A DNA stretch of 64,000 bases, from NCBI RefSeq assembly GCF_028583545.1, contig NZ_CP087106.1:3208501-3272500 (forward strand). The letters run 5' to 3'. This DNA comes from Methylobacterium sp. NMS14P (GTDB lineage: Bacteria > Pseudomonadota > Alphaproteobacteria > Rhizobiales > Beijerinckiaceae). Positions 49,845 to 58,623 of the stretch are shown here, in pieces (position 1 is the stretch's first letter; every line of letters starts with the position of its first letter). A model generated the notes under the pieces. That model did not search any database. It was not told where the DNA came from and worked only from the letters and a program-made list of their open reading frames with translations. The translations under genes and the position numbers were made by a program.

Positions 49845-51104
49845 TCACGCCGGGAAGGTGCAGGCGTTCTCGTCGCGGGTCGTGGCGAGCACTTCCAGGC
49901 TCTCGCCCGGTCCCGGCAGCGGACCGGTGGAGGTGAAGATGTCGTAGGGGTTCTTGACCTGATCGGCCGGCAGGGCCGTGATCGCGAACATCTCCTGCAT
50001 CAGCTCGTGGTCCCAGGGGCGGAAATAGCCCTCGCGGACCTTGGCGATGTCGAACTTCGCGCCCGATTCGAGATGCTCCACGACCTTGATCGACTCGGTC
50101 GATTTCAGCTCGTTCATCGACTGGGCGACGATCTTCATCGCCGTGTAGTCGCCCCAGCCCTGGTTCTCCGGCGGCTTCTTGTACTTGGCCTTGAAGGCGG
50201 CCACGAATTTCTTGGCCGAGGGCGAGTCGATCTGGTGATGCCAGATCACCGGCCACGTGCCGAGGAAGTTTCCGGGCCCGGCGCCCCAGGCGAGCGCGGT
50301 GTCGAAGCCGAAGCCCGCGACCGGGAACGGCAGGCCGAACTCGCTGAACTGCTTGAGGAAGTTGGTGATCTGCGCGCCCGCGAGGTTGCAGATCACGAGG
50401 TCCGGTTTGGCCTGACGGAGCTTCAGCAGGAACGGCGAGAAGTCGGTGAGTTCGGTGGGGATCAGATCCTCGCCGACGAGGGTGGCGTCGTGGGCCGCGA
50501 AGTACTTCTTCGCCTGCTTCAGGAGGTCGTGGCCGAAGGCGTAGTCAGCGGTGAGCGCGTAGACCTTCCGGCCCTTGATCAGCCCCCGGTCGAGGAGCGC
50601 GCGGCCGCAGGCGCGCACCATCATGGTGTTCTGCGATTCCACGTGGAACATGAAGCGCTTGCAGTCGGAGCCGCGCAGCGCGTCCGAGTTGGCGCCGGTG
50701 TTGATGAACAGGATCTTCTCGCGCTGGGCCACCTGGCTGATCGCCAGCGCCGAAGCGGAGTTGATCTCGCCGACGAGGCAGGCGACGCGGTCACGCTGGA
50801 CCATGCGCTCGGCCTTGGCCGAGGCGGTCTGCGGATTGACGCTGTCCTCCGAGAGCAGTTCGACCTTCCGGCCCGCGATGCCGCCGGCGGCGTTGATCTC
50901 CTCCACCGCGAGCTGGGCCGCCTGCACGGCGAACTCACCGAGCGGTCCCAGGAAGCCGGTGCGCGGCGTCAGGTGGCCGATGCGGATGACGTCGGATTGG
51001 CCCTGAGACAGCGCCGGGCTCGCGAGGGCCGGCGCGAGGAGCGCCGCGCCGCCGGCGCGCAGAAGGCTGCGGCGAGAAAGGGAATCCCCGTACCGGTCCG
51101 TCAT
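49845..51104 (-). CDS. Branched-chain-type ABC substrate-binding protein (LivK-like)
   Basis: A 419-residue periplasmic binding protein (peripla_BP_6) with a twin-arginine signal (SRRSLLRAGGAALLAPALASPALS). The mature start is IRIGHLTPRTGFLGPLGEFAVQAAQLAVEEINAAGGIAGRKVELLSED, and GRKVYALTADYAFGHDLLKQ follows. Such proteins bind branched-chain amino acids, urea, amides or aromatic acids. Because the operon ends with dehydrogenase and BKACE genes, a hydroxyacid or related ligand is plausible (inference). It is the first gene of its operon, divergent from a GntR regulator 119 bases away. Confidence 0.92.
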   Translation of the reverse strand: MTDRYGDSLSRRSLLRAGGAALLAPALASPALSQGQSDVIRIGHLTPRTGFLGPLGEFAVQAAQLAVEEINAAGGIAGRKVELLSEDSVNPQTASAKAERMVQRDRVACLVGEINSASALAISQVAQREKILFINTGANSDALRGSDCKRFMFHVESQNTMMVRACGRALLDRGLIKGRKVYALTADYAFGHDLLKQAKKYFAAHDATLVGEDLIPTELTDFSPFLLKLRQAKPDLVICNLAGAQITNFLKQFSEFGLPFPVAGFGFDTALAWGAGPGNFLGTWPVIWHHQIDSPSAKKFVAAFKAKYKKPPENQGWGDYTAMKIVAQSMNELKSTESIKVVEHLESGAKFDIAKVREGYFRPWDHELMQEMFAITALPADQVKNPYDIFTSTGPLPGPGESLEVLATTRDENACTFPA

Positions 51105-51170
51105 CGTTCCGCTCCCGTGCGTGTCCTCCAGCCGGGTTTTTGCGGCGGGCTCTGGCGGCCCTCACCCGAA

Positions 51171-51187
51171 CTGTGATCACAGATCAC
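51171..51187. promoter_or_regulatory. Palindrome between liv operon and gntR, candidate operator
   Basis: CTGTGATCACAG at 51171-51182 is a perfect 12-base palindrome, and GTGATC-ACA-GATCAC at 51173-51187 is a second overlapping perfect inverted repeat. It lies in the 119-base region between the binding-protein gene and the divergent GntR gene, so it is a candidate GntR operator. Confidence 0.55.
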
Positions 51188-51223
51188 TAGCGCGATAGTG
51201 CCGGATCCGTCTAGTGTCGGCAC

Positions 51224-51937
51224 ATGAATTCCACCCTGGCCCTGGCCGAACTGCCCCAACTCGAGCGTCGGACGCTGTCCGACACCGTCTACGAGGCCCT
51301 GTCGGACCTCCTCGCCTCGGGGCGGCTGGCGCCGGGCGACCGGCTGTCCCTGCGCCAGAGCGCGGCGGCCCTCGGCGTCTCGGTGATGCCGGTGCGCGAG
51401 GCGGTGAGCCGCCTCGCGGCGGACGGCGTGCTGGAAGTGGCGCCGAATCGGGTGATCCGCGTGCCGGTCATGGGCGCGGCCGCCTTCCGGGCCCTGGTCG
51501 AGACCCGCATCGCGGTCGAGGGCATCGCGGTGGCTCGGGCCGCCGAGCGGCGGACGGCCGGCGAGCTCGCTGTGATCCGGCGCGCCGAGGCGGCCTTCCG
51601 GGCGGAGGCCGAGGCGGTGGAGCCCGACAGGGCGCGCGCCGTTCAGCTCAACCGCGACCTGCATTTCGCGATCTACGGCGCCTGCGGGCTCGGGCCGCTT
51701 CAGGAGATCATCGCCCGGCTCTGGCTGAAGGCGGGTCCGGTGATCAACCTGGATCTGCGCGCCCATCCGGAGCGCCTGCTCCAAGGCTTCGCGCTCCGGC
51801 GCCACGCCGAGGCCGTGGCGGCCGTCGAGAATCGGGACGGTGCGGCGGCCGCGACCGCGATCGCGGCCGACATCCGGGAAGCCGCGGAGTTCATCTTGAC
51901 CCGCGGCGGATTGCGGGACGTTCAGAGAGAGGACTGA
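51224..51937 (+). CDS. GntR-family (FCD) transcriptional regulator
   Basis: A 237-residue GntR regulator of the FCD subfamily: N-terminal winged HTH (LSDTVYEALSDLLASGRLAPGDRLSLRQSAAALGVSVMPVREAVSRLAADGVLEVAPNR) and a helical effector domain from about residue 90. FCD proteins usually sense small organic acids. It is divergent from the Liv-type importer and reads into an SDR dehydrogenase gene 2 bases later, so it may control both. The ligand is unknown. Confidence 0.9.
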   Translation: MNSTLALAELPQLERRTLSDTVYEALSDLLASGRLAPGDRLSLRQSAAALGVSVMPVREAVSRLAADGVLEVAPNRVIRVPVMGAAAFRALVETRIAVEGIAVARAAERRTAGELAVIRRAEAAFRAEAEAVEPDRARAVQLNRDLHFAIYGACGLGPLQEIIARLWLKAGPVINLDLRAHPERLLQGFALRRHAEAVAAVENRDGAAAATAIAADIREAAEFILTRGGLRDVQRED

Positions 51938-51939
51938 TC

Positions 51940-52707
51940 ATGGATCTGGGGATTGCCGGCTTGCGCGTCCTGGTGACGGCGGGCGGTGCCGGAATCGGTC
52001 GTGAGATCGTCGACGCCTTCTTGGACGAAGGCGCGCGCGTCTTCGCCTGCGATATCGACACGGAGGCCCTGGCCGCGCTGCCGGACACAGTCGGGCGCAG
52101 CCGCACCGACGTCGCCGACCGCGCCGCGGTCGCCGCGATGATGGACCAGGCGGTCGAGTTCCTCGGCGGCCTCGACGTTCTGGTCAACAATGCCGGGATC
52201 GCCGGCCCGACCGGCCGTGTCGAGGAGATCGCCCCCGAGGAGTGGGACCGCTGCCTGACGGTCTGCCTGACCAGCCAGTTCAACTGCGCGCGGCTGGCGG
52301 TGCCGCACCTGCGCCAGAGCGCCAATGCCTCGATCGTCAACCTCTCCTCGGCCGCCGGCAAGTTCGGCTTCGCCCTGCGCAGTCCCTACGCCGCCGCCAA
52401 GTGGGGCGTGATCGGCTTCACCAAGTCGCTGGCGATCGAGCTCGGCGGCGCGGGGATCCGGGTGAACGCGATCCTGCCGGGTCTGGTCGCCGGGGATCGC
52501 CAGCGCCGGGTTCTCGAATCGAAGGCCCAGCAGCAGGGCACGAGCTTCGCCGACATGGAGGCGCGGGCGTTCTCGTTCGTGTCGGTGAAGGAATACGTCA
52601 CGGCGCGGCAGCTCGCCGACCAGATCCTGCTGCTCTGCTCGCCGCGCGGCCGGACGATCTCGGGTCAGGCCATTTCCATCGACGGTGACACGCGGATGCT
52701 GTCCTGA
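51940..52707 (+). CDS. Short-chain dehydrogenase/reductase (SDR)
   Basis: A 255-residue classical SDR. The cofactor motif is TAGGAGIG (residues 13-20), NNAG is at 83-86 and the catalytic residues are S136/S137, Y150 and K154 (SPYAAAKWG). D38, D40 in FACDIDTE favour NAD. The ATG at 51940 has AGAGAGGA ahead. It sits between a GntR regulator and a sugar-acid dehydratase, so it is probably the sugar or hydroxyacid dehydrogenase of that small pathway. The substrate is not readable. Confidence 0.88.
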   Translation: MDLGIAGLRVLVTAGGAGIGREIVDAFLDEGARVFACDIDTEALAALPDTVGRSRTDVADRAAVAAMMDQAVEFLGGLDVLVNNAGIAGPTGRVEEIAPEEWDRCLTVCLTSQFNCARLAVPHLRQSANASIVNLSSAAGKFGFALRSPYAAAKWGVIGFTKSLAIELGGAGIRVNAILPGLVAGDRQRRVLESKAQQQGTSFADMEARAFSFVSVKEYVTARQLADQILLLCSPRGRTISGQAISIDGDTRMLS

Positions 52708-52776
52708 AATCAATCCAGAGCCGGAGATGCTGCGGCTGATTACCCGCCGGAGTATTGCAAGATCGAGCCCATGGCG

Positions 52777-52794
52777 CCGCGACCGAGGTCGCGG
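52777..52794 (+). promoter_or_regulatory. Tight hairpin between the SDR and dehydratase genes
   Basis: CCGCGACC at 52777-52784 and GGTCGCGG at 52787-52794 are perfect 8-bp arms with a 2-base centre, in the 156-base gap before the dehydratase start. It could be an operator palindrome or a transcript-processing hairpin that sets different levels for the two genes. Confidence 0.4.
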
Positions 52795-52863
52795 TGCCCG
52801 CGGCGGCAGCGGAAGACAGGAGCCGGACCGCCAGCGCCGGCCACAGGATGCGAGGAAGCGACC

Positions 52864-54669
52864 ATGAGCGACAAACGCCGGATCACGCCCGCCGACCTGC
52901 GCTCGAAGGCCTGGTTCGACAACCCGCACAACCCGGGCATGACCGCCCTCTACCTGGAGCGCTACCTCAATTACGGGCTGACGCCGGAGGAGCTGCGCTC
53001 GGGCAAGCCCCTGATCGGCATCGCCCAGACAGGGTCCGACCTGTCGCCCTGTAACCGCCACCACGTCGAGCTCGCCAAGCGGGTGCGGGAGGGGATCACG
53101 GCGGCCGGCGGCGTCGCCTTCGAGTTCCCGTGCCACCCGATCCAGGAGACGGGGAAGCGGCCGACCGCGTCGCTCGACCGGAACCTCGCCTACCTGTCCC
53201 TGGTGGAGGTGCTGTACGGCTACCCGCTCGACGGCGTCGTGCTGCTGACCGGTTGCGACAAGACCATGCCGGCCTGCCTGATGGCGGCGGCCACGGTCAA
53301 CATCCCGGCGATCTCGCTGAACGTCGGGCCGATGCTCAACGGTTACTTCCACAAGGAGCTGACCGGCTCGGGCACGATCGTCTGGAAGGCGCGCGAGCGG
53401 CACGCGGCGGGCGACATCGATTTCCAGCAATTCATGGACATCGTCGGGTCGTCGGCGCCGTCGACGGGCCATTGCAACACGATGGGCACGGCCTCGACGA
53501 TGAACGCCCTCGCCGAGGCGCTGGGATTCGCCCTCCCCGGCTCGGCCGCGATCCCGGCGCCCTACCGCGAGCGCGGCCAGGCCGCCTACGCCACCGGGCA
53601 GCGGATCGTCGAGATGGTCTGGGAAGACCTGAAGCCTTCCGACATCCTCACCCGCGAGGCCTTCGAGAACGCCATCGTGGCCAATGCCGCCATCGGCGGG
53701 TCGACCAACGCGCCGATCCACATCAACGCCATCGCCAAGCATATCGGCGTGCCGCTGAGCTGCGATGACTGGGAGCGGGTCGGGTTCGAGATCCCTCTGT
53801 TGGTGGACATGCAGCCCGCCGGCCGCTGGCTCGGCGAGGAGTATTTTCGCGCGGGGGGCCTCCCGGCGGTCTTCGCCGAGCTCATCGAGGCCGGGAAGGT
53901 CCACGAGGGCGCGCTGACCTGCAACGGCCGCACCGTGGGCGAGAACTACCGCGGGCGGCACAGCTGGAACCGCGACGTGATCCGCGCCTACGGCGAGCCG
54001 CTGATGGAGCGCGCGGGCTTCCTGAACCTCAAGGGAAGCCTGTTCGACTCGGCGATCATGAAGACCTGCGTGATCTCCGAGGAGTTCGCCGCGCGCTACC
54101 TGCGCAATCCGAACGACCCGATGGCGTTCGAGGGCCGCGTGATCGTGTTCGACGGGCCGGAGGACTACCACGTGCGGATCGACGACCCGACGCTCGACAT
54201 CGACGAGAACACCATCCTGATCATGCGTGGGGCCGGTCCGATCGGCTATCCTGGCGCCGCCGAGGTGGTGAACATGCAGCCGCCCGGCGCCCTGATCCGG
54301 CGCGGCGTGACCTCCCTGCCCTGCATCGGAGACGGCCGGCAATCCGGCACCTCCGGCACGCCCGCGATCTTGAACGCCTCACCCGAGGCGGCGGCGGGCG
54401 GCGGACTGGCCCTGCTGCAGTCCGGTGACCGCATCCGCGTCGACCTCAACCGCCGGAGCGCCGACATCCTGCTCCCGGCCGAGGAACTCGCCCGCCGGCG
54501 CGCGGATCTGGCGGCGCGCGGCGGTTATCCCTACCCGGCGACGCAGACGCCCTGGCAGGAGATCTACCGCGATCAGGTCGAGCAACTCGACCAGGGTATG
54601 GTGCTGAAGGGCGCGGTGAAGTTCCAGAAGGTCGCGCAGACCTCCGGAGTGCCGCGGGACAACCACTGA
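52864..54669 (+). CDS. xylD: IlvD/Edd-family sugar-acid dehydratase (XylD-like)
   Basis: A 601-residue dehydratase of the pentonate branch of the IlvD/Edd family, resembling xylonate dehydratase XylD and arabonate dehydratase. The [2Fe-2S] cysteines are C63 (SPCNRHH), C131 (GCDKTMPAC) and C204 ([10 protein letters not shown]). The motif [38 protein letters not shown] is close to that of XylD from recall. It would convert a sugar acid to the 2-keto-3-deoxy acid. The ATG at 52864 has AGGA 7 bases ahead. Which pentonate or hexonate it uses is unknown; the xylX-like gene 11 kb away could act on the product. Confidence 0.88.
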   Translation: MSDKRRITPADLRSKAWFDNPHNPGMTALYLERYLNYGLTPEELRSGKPLIGIAQTGSDLSPCNRHHVELAKRVREGITAAGGVAFEFPCHPIQETGKRPTASLDRNLAYLSLVEVLYGYPLDGVVLLTGCDKTMPACLMAAATVNIPAISLNVGPMLNGYFHKELTGSGTIVWKARERHAAGDIDFQQFMDIVGSSAPSTGHCNTMGTASTMNALAEALGFALPGSAAIPAPYRERGQAAYATGQRIVEMVWEDLKPSDILTREAFENAIVANAAIGGSTNAPIHINAIAKHIGVPLSCDDWERVGFEIPLLVDMQPAGRWLGEEYFRAGGLPAVFAELIEAGKVHEGALTCNGRTVGENYRGRHSWNRDVIRAYGEPLMERAGFLNLKGSLFDSAIMKTCVISEEFAARYLRNPNDPMAFEGRVIVFDGPEDYHVRIDDPTLDIDENTILIMRGAGPIGYPGAAEVVNMQPPGALIRRGVTSLPCIGDGRQSGTSGTPAILNASPEAAAGGGLALLQSGDRIRVDLNRRSADILLPAEELARRRADLAARGGYPYPATQTPWQEIYRDQVEQLDQGMVLKGAVKFQKVAQTSGVPRDNH

Positions 54670-54699
54670 GGCCATTACCGGGTCCCGAGTGGATGGGCG

Positions 54700-54725
54700 G
54701 ACGCGGCGCCAGTATGCGCCGCGTC
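54700..54725 (+). terminator. Hairpin terminator after the dehydratase
   Basis: GACGCGGCGC at 54700-54709 and GCGCCGCGTC at 54716-54725 give a perfect 10-bp stem with the loop CAGTAT, 31 bases after the dehydratase stop. There is no U-run. Confidence 0.6.
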
Positions 54726-54902
54726 GCCGCAGGGTTGAAACGCGCCGCGCGGGGCAAGGATCGGGGCGGTCTTCGAGGCATGCCGATGCACGCGGCGCCG
54801 ACATCCCGTCCCCGGCGTGACGCCGCGGCCAGTTTGCTCCGCCGTGAATTTTGAATACATTTCCCGGCGGGTGGGCGCGTCCCACCCCGGGAGGGATCGA
54901 TC

Positions 54903-57890
54903 GTGACGGAAGCGAGGGCGGATGCCCCGGCGCCGCGTGCCGCGGCGCGCCTGGACGCCGGATTGCCGCGCAGGCTGGCGGAGCAGCTCCAGGGCGAGGC
55001 GCGTTTCGACGCGTTCACGCGCGGACGCTACAGCACGGACGCGTCGATCTACCAGATCATGCCGGCCGGCGTGGTGCTGCCGCGCTCCGCCTCCGACATC
55101 GCCGCGACCCTGCGCATCGCCGCCGAGCACGGCGCGCCGGTGATCCTGCGCGGTGGCGGCACTTCGCAGAACGGCCAGCCGATCGGGTCGGGCCTCGTGG
55201 TCGACTGCTCCCGGTACTTCAACGGCGTCTTGGCCTACGACGCGGAGGCCGGCACGATCACGGTCGAGCCCGGCATGGTTCTGGAGCGCCTGAACACCCG
55301 GGTGAAGGCCGACGGCTGGTTCTTCCCGGTCGAGCCCTCGACGGCGACCCGCTGCACCATCGGCGGCATGGCGGGCAACAATTCCTGCGGGGCCCGCTCC
55401 CTGCGCTACGGCAAGATGAGCGACAACGTCCTGTCGATCGAGGCGCTGCTCCACGACGGCGAGGCCTTCGGCTTCGGCCTGACCGGGAACGCGCATTCGG
55501 GCGTGCACGGGTCTGATCGGGCCGCGGCGCTGGCCGCCCGGATGCGCGGCCTCGCCGAGAACCACCGCGCCGAGATCGAGGCGCGCTACCCGAAGGTTCA
55601 GCGTCGCGTCGGCGGCTACAACCTCGACGCGCTGATCGAGGCGCAGCCGAACCTCGCGCACCTGCTCGTCGGGTCCGAGGGCACGCTGGCCGCGACCACC
55701 GCGGTGACGCTGAAGCTCTCGCGGCTGCCGGCGCACCGGGTGATGGGCGTGTGCCACTTCCCGTCCTTCCGGGCCGCCATGGAGACGACGCGGCACATCG
55801 TCGGCCTGGATCCGGTGGCGGTCGAACTCGTCGACAACAACGTCCTCGTGCTCGGCGCCGACATCCCGCTCTTCCGCACGACGCTCGCCGACATCACGAA
55901 GGGCAAGCCGAACTGCCTGCTGCTCACCGAGTTCGCCGGCGACGACCTCGCGTCGCTCAGGCGCGACCTGAAGCGCCTCGACGCCTGCATGGCCGATCAC
56001 GGTTTCCCGGACGCCGTCGTGGAGGTGGTCGAGCCCGCCCGCCAGAAGTCGGTCTGGGAGGTTCGCGAGGCCTGCCTCAACATCATGATGTCGATGAAGG
56101 GCGACGCCAAGCCGGTCTCCTTCATCGAGGACTGCGCCGTCCCGCTGGAGCACCTCGCCGACTACACGGACGCGGTCACCGAGGTCTTCACCAGGAACGG
56201 CACACGCGGCACGTGGTACGCCCACGCCTCCGTCGGCTGCCTGCATGTCCGCCCGATCCTCGACATGAAGGAGGCCGGCGATGTCCGCCGGATGCGGGCG
56301 ATCGCGGAGGAGACCTCCGAGCTGGTGCGCCGCTACAAGGGCTCGTATTCCGGCGAGCACGGGGACGGCATCTCCCGCTCGGAATTCGTGGAGCCGCTCT
56401 TCGGAGCGACCCTCACCCGCGCCTTCGAGACCGTGAAGGACGCGTTCGATCCGGACGACCGCCTCAACCCCGGCAAGATCGTGCGGGCCCCGAAATTCGA
56501 CGATCGCAGCCTGTTCCGGTTTAAGCCGGACTACGCGGTCACGGCCCCGATGAAGACTGCCCTCGACTGGTCGGACTGGGGCGGCTTCGGCTCCGCCGTC
56601 GAGATGTGCAACAACAACGGCACCTGCCGGAAGCTCGTCGGCGGCGCCATGTGCCCCTCCTACCGGGCGACCAAGGAGGAGCAGCACCTGACCCGGGGTC
56701 GGGCGAATTCCCTGCGGCTCGCCATCTCCGGCCAGCTCGGCAAGGACGCCTTCACCAGCCCGGAGATGAAGCGCACCCTCGATCTCTGCGTCTCCTGCAA
56801 GGCCTGCCGCCGCGAGTGCCCGACCGGCGTCGACATGGCCAAGATGAAGATCGAGTTCCTGCATCACTATCACGCCCGCCACGGGCTGCCCCTGCGGGAG
56901 CGCCTCATCGCGACGATGCCGCTCTATGCCGGGACCGCGGCGAGACTGGCGCCGCTCCTCAACCTGCGGGATCGGTATCCCGCGCTCGCAGCCCTCTCGG
57001 AGCGCCTCGCCGGGCTCTCGGCCAAGCGCTCGCTGCCGCGCTGGCGCCGGCCCTGGAGCGAGCAGGGCGAGCCCGCCCACGCGCAGGACGTGGCGGGCGA
57101 CTTCCGCGACGTGATTCTCTTCGGCGATACCTTCAACCGGGCGTTCGAGCGGGAGAATCTGGAGGCGGCCGAGCGCGTCCTGCAGGCCGCCGGGTACCGG
57201 CTGCACCGGGTCTACCCGTCCCGCGGCCGGCGCCCGCTCTGCTGCGGCCGGACCTGGCTCTCCGCCGGCCAGACCGACCGTGCGCGTCAGGAGGCGCGCC
57301 GCACCCTCGACGCGCTGCTGCCGTTCCTGCGCGCGGGCGCCCGGGTGGTCGGCCTGGAGCCGTCCTGCCTGCTCACCTTCCGGGATGAGTTCGCGGCCCT
57401 CCTGCCCGGCGAAGAGTCCGCGCTGCTGGCCAAGCAGTCGTTCCTGTTCGAGGAGTTGCTGGCCTCCGACCTGACGGCCGGCCGGATCGCGCTGCCCTTC
57501 GCCGACCAGGGCGGCCGGGTCGCGCACCTGCACGGCCACTGCCACCAGAAATCCTTCGGCGTCATGGGCTCGGTCGAGACGGTGCTCCGGTCGGTACCGG
57601 GGCTCGACCTGCGGGTCATCGAGTCGAGTTGCTGCGGGATGGCGGGCGCCTTCGGCTACCGGCCGGACACCATCGAGACGTCCTTCGCCATGGCGGAGCT
57701 GTCGCTGTTCCCGGCGCTTCGCGCCGCCGGACCCGACGATCTCGTGGTGGCCGACGGCACAAGTTGCCGCCACCAGATCCACGACGGGCTGGGCCTCCGG
57801 GCGGAACATGTGGCTCGCGTGCTGGATCGGGCCCTCGTACCTCGACACTCCATTGCCGGGCACCTACACATAGACCACAGGTCGCACTGA
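54903..57890 (+). CDS. Fused FAD/iron-sulfur D-2-hydroxyacid dehydrogenase (YdiJ/GlcD-GlcF-like)
   Basis: A 995-residue fusion. The N-terminal half is a FAD-binding PCMH and FAD-oxidase domain (VILRGGGTSQNGQPIG, GGMAGNNSCGARSLRYGKMSDNV, SGEHGDGISRSEF). The C-terminal half is an iron-sulfur domain with LCVSCKACRRECPTGVDMAKMK as a 4Fe-4S motif, then CCG repeats (LCCGRTWLSAGQ, SSCCGMAGAFG) found in GlcF-type heterodisulfide-like domains. YdiJ of E. coli, about 1018 residues, has this layout and oxidises D-2-hydroxyglutarate. The start is GTG with GGAGGG ahead. It is followed by a GntR regulator that may control it. The exact substrate is unknown. Confidence 0.9.
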   Translation: MTEARADAPAPRAAARLDAGLPRRLAEQLQGEARFDAFTRGRYSTDASIYQIMPAGVVLPRSASDIAATLRIAAEHGAPVILRGGGTSQNGQPIGSGLVVDCSRYFNGVLAYDAEAGTITVEPGMVLERLNTRVKADGWFFPVEPSTATRCTIGGMAGNNSCGARSLRYGKMSDNVLSIEALLHDGEAFGFGLTGNAHSGVHGSDRAAALAARMRGLAENHRAEIEARYPKVQRRVGGYNLDALIEAQPNLAHLLVGSEGTLAATTAVTLKLSRLPAHRVMGVCHFPSFRAAMETTRHIVGLDPVAVELVDNNVLVLGADIPLFRTTLADITKGKPNCLLLTEFAGDDLASLRRDLKRLDACMADHGFPDAVVEVVEPARQKSVWEVREACLNIMMSMKGDAKPVSFIEDCAVPLEHLADYTDAVTEVFTRNGTRGTWYAHASVGCLHVRPILDMKEAGDVRRMRAIAEETSELVRRYKGSYSGEHGDGISRSEFVEPLFGATLTRAFETVKDAFDPDDRLNPGKIVRAPKFDDRSLFRFKPDYAVTAPMKTALDWSDWGGFGSAVEMCNNNGTCRKLVGGAMCPSYRATKEEQHLTRGRANSLRLAISGQLGKDAFTSPEMKRTLDLCVSCKACRRECPTGVDMAKMKIEFLHHYHARHGLPLRERLIATMPLYAGTAARLAPLLNLRDRYPALAALSERLAGLSAKRSLPRWRRPWSEQGEPAHAQDVAGDFRDVILFGDTFNRAFERENLEAAERVLQAAGYRLHRVYPSRGRRPLCCGRTWLSAGQTDRARQEARRTLDALLPFLRAGARVVGLEPSCLLTFRDEFAALLPGEESALLAKQSFLFEELLASDLTAGRIALPFADQGGRVAHLHGHCHQKSFGVMGSVETVLRSVPGLDLRVIESSCCGMAGAFGYRPDTIETSFAMAELSLFPALRAAGPDDLVVADGTSCRHQIHDGLGLRAEHVARVLDRALVPRHSIAGHLHIDHRSH

Positions 57891-57894
57891 CCTG
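57878..57894. promoter_or_regulatory. Inverted repeat ahead of the GntR gene
   Basis: CAGGTC (57878-57883) and GACCTG (57889-57894) with spacer GCACT form a perfect 6-bp inverted repeat overlapping the end of the previous gene and ending 17 bases before the GntR start. It could be an autoregulatory site. Confidence 0.35.
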
Positions 57895-57911
57895 GCGTGT
57901 GTCGGGGGACC

Positions 57912-58592
57912 ATGAACAAAATCGAGCCCGGGATCGGCATCAGCCGCCGCTACCTCCACGACGAGGTCGCCGAGCGCATGCGCGAACTGATCCGGTCCGG
58001 CGAGATGGAGCCGAAGGCGCGGATCAACGAGAGCGAGCTGACCGAGCGCTTCGGGATCTCGCGGACTCCGCTCCGCGAGGCGATCAAGATCCTGGCGACG
58101 GAGGGGCTGCTCGAACTGCTCCCGAACCGCGGGGCGCGCGTCGCCAGCATCTCGGACGGCGAACTCGAGGAGATGATGGAGGTGATCGCCGGCCTCGAGG
58201 CGACCGCCGGTGACCTCGCCTGCCGGACGATCACCGACGCCGACATCGACGCCCTGGTGGTCGATCACGACGCGATGGTCGAGGCCTGGAAATCGGGCGA
58301 CGAGGCCGGCTATTTCAGCCACAACCGCCGGATTCACGAGGGGATCATGGCGGCGAGCCGCAACACGATCCTCGCCAACATCTACGAGAGCCTGTCCGGC
58401 CGGATCCAGCGCTCGCGCTACTCCGCCCACCAGACCCCGGAGCAGTGGGCCCGCGCCGTCTCCGAGCACGAGCGGATGATCGCGCTGCTGCGCGCCCGGG
58501 ACGGCGCGGCGCTGGCCGTGCTGATGCGCGAGCACATCCGCGGGAAGAAGTCGGTGATCGCCGCGAATTACGGTGCGGCCGAGATCGCCTGA
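57912..58592 (+). CDS. GntR-family (FCD) transcriptional regulator
   Basis: A 226-residue GntR regulator with the winged HTH (LHDEVAERMRELIRSGEMEPKARINESELTERFGISRTPLREAIKILATEGLLELLPNRGARV) and an FCD effector domain with metal-type histidines (HNRRIHEGIMAAS and SEHERMIALL). It lies 21 bases after the FAD/Fe-S dehydrogenase on the same strand and probably senses that enzyme's substrate. The ATG at 57912 has GGGGG close by. Convergent with the methyltransferase gene. Confidence 0.9.
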   Translation: MNKIEPGIGISRRYLHDEVAERMRELIRSGEMEPKARINESELTERFGISRTPLREAIKILATEGLLELLPNRGARVASISDGELEEMMEVIAGLEATAGDLACRTITDADIDALVVDHDAMVEAWKSGDEAGYFSHNRRIHEGIMAASRNTILANIYESLSGRIQRSRYSAHQTPEQWARAVSEHERMIALLRARDGAALAVLMREHIRGKKSVIAANYGAAEIA

Positions 58593-58623
58593 GCGCCTCG
58601 GTCGCCTCAAACTGCACGCGCGA

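Noticed and set aside
54675..57863. A 1062-residue open frame antisense to the FAD/Fe-S dehydrogenase
   Set aside because: Low-complexity composition and no motifs; the plus-strand reading is a clear enzyme.
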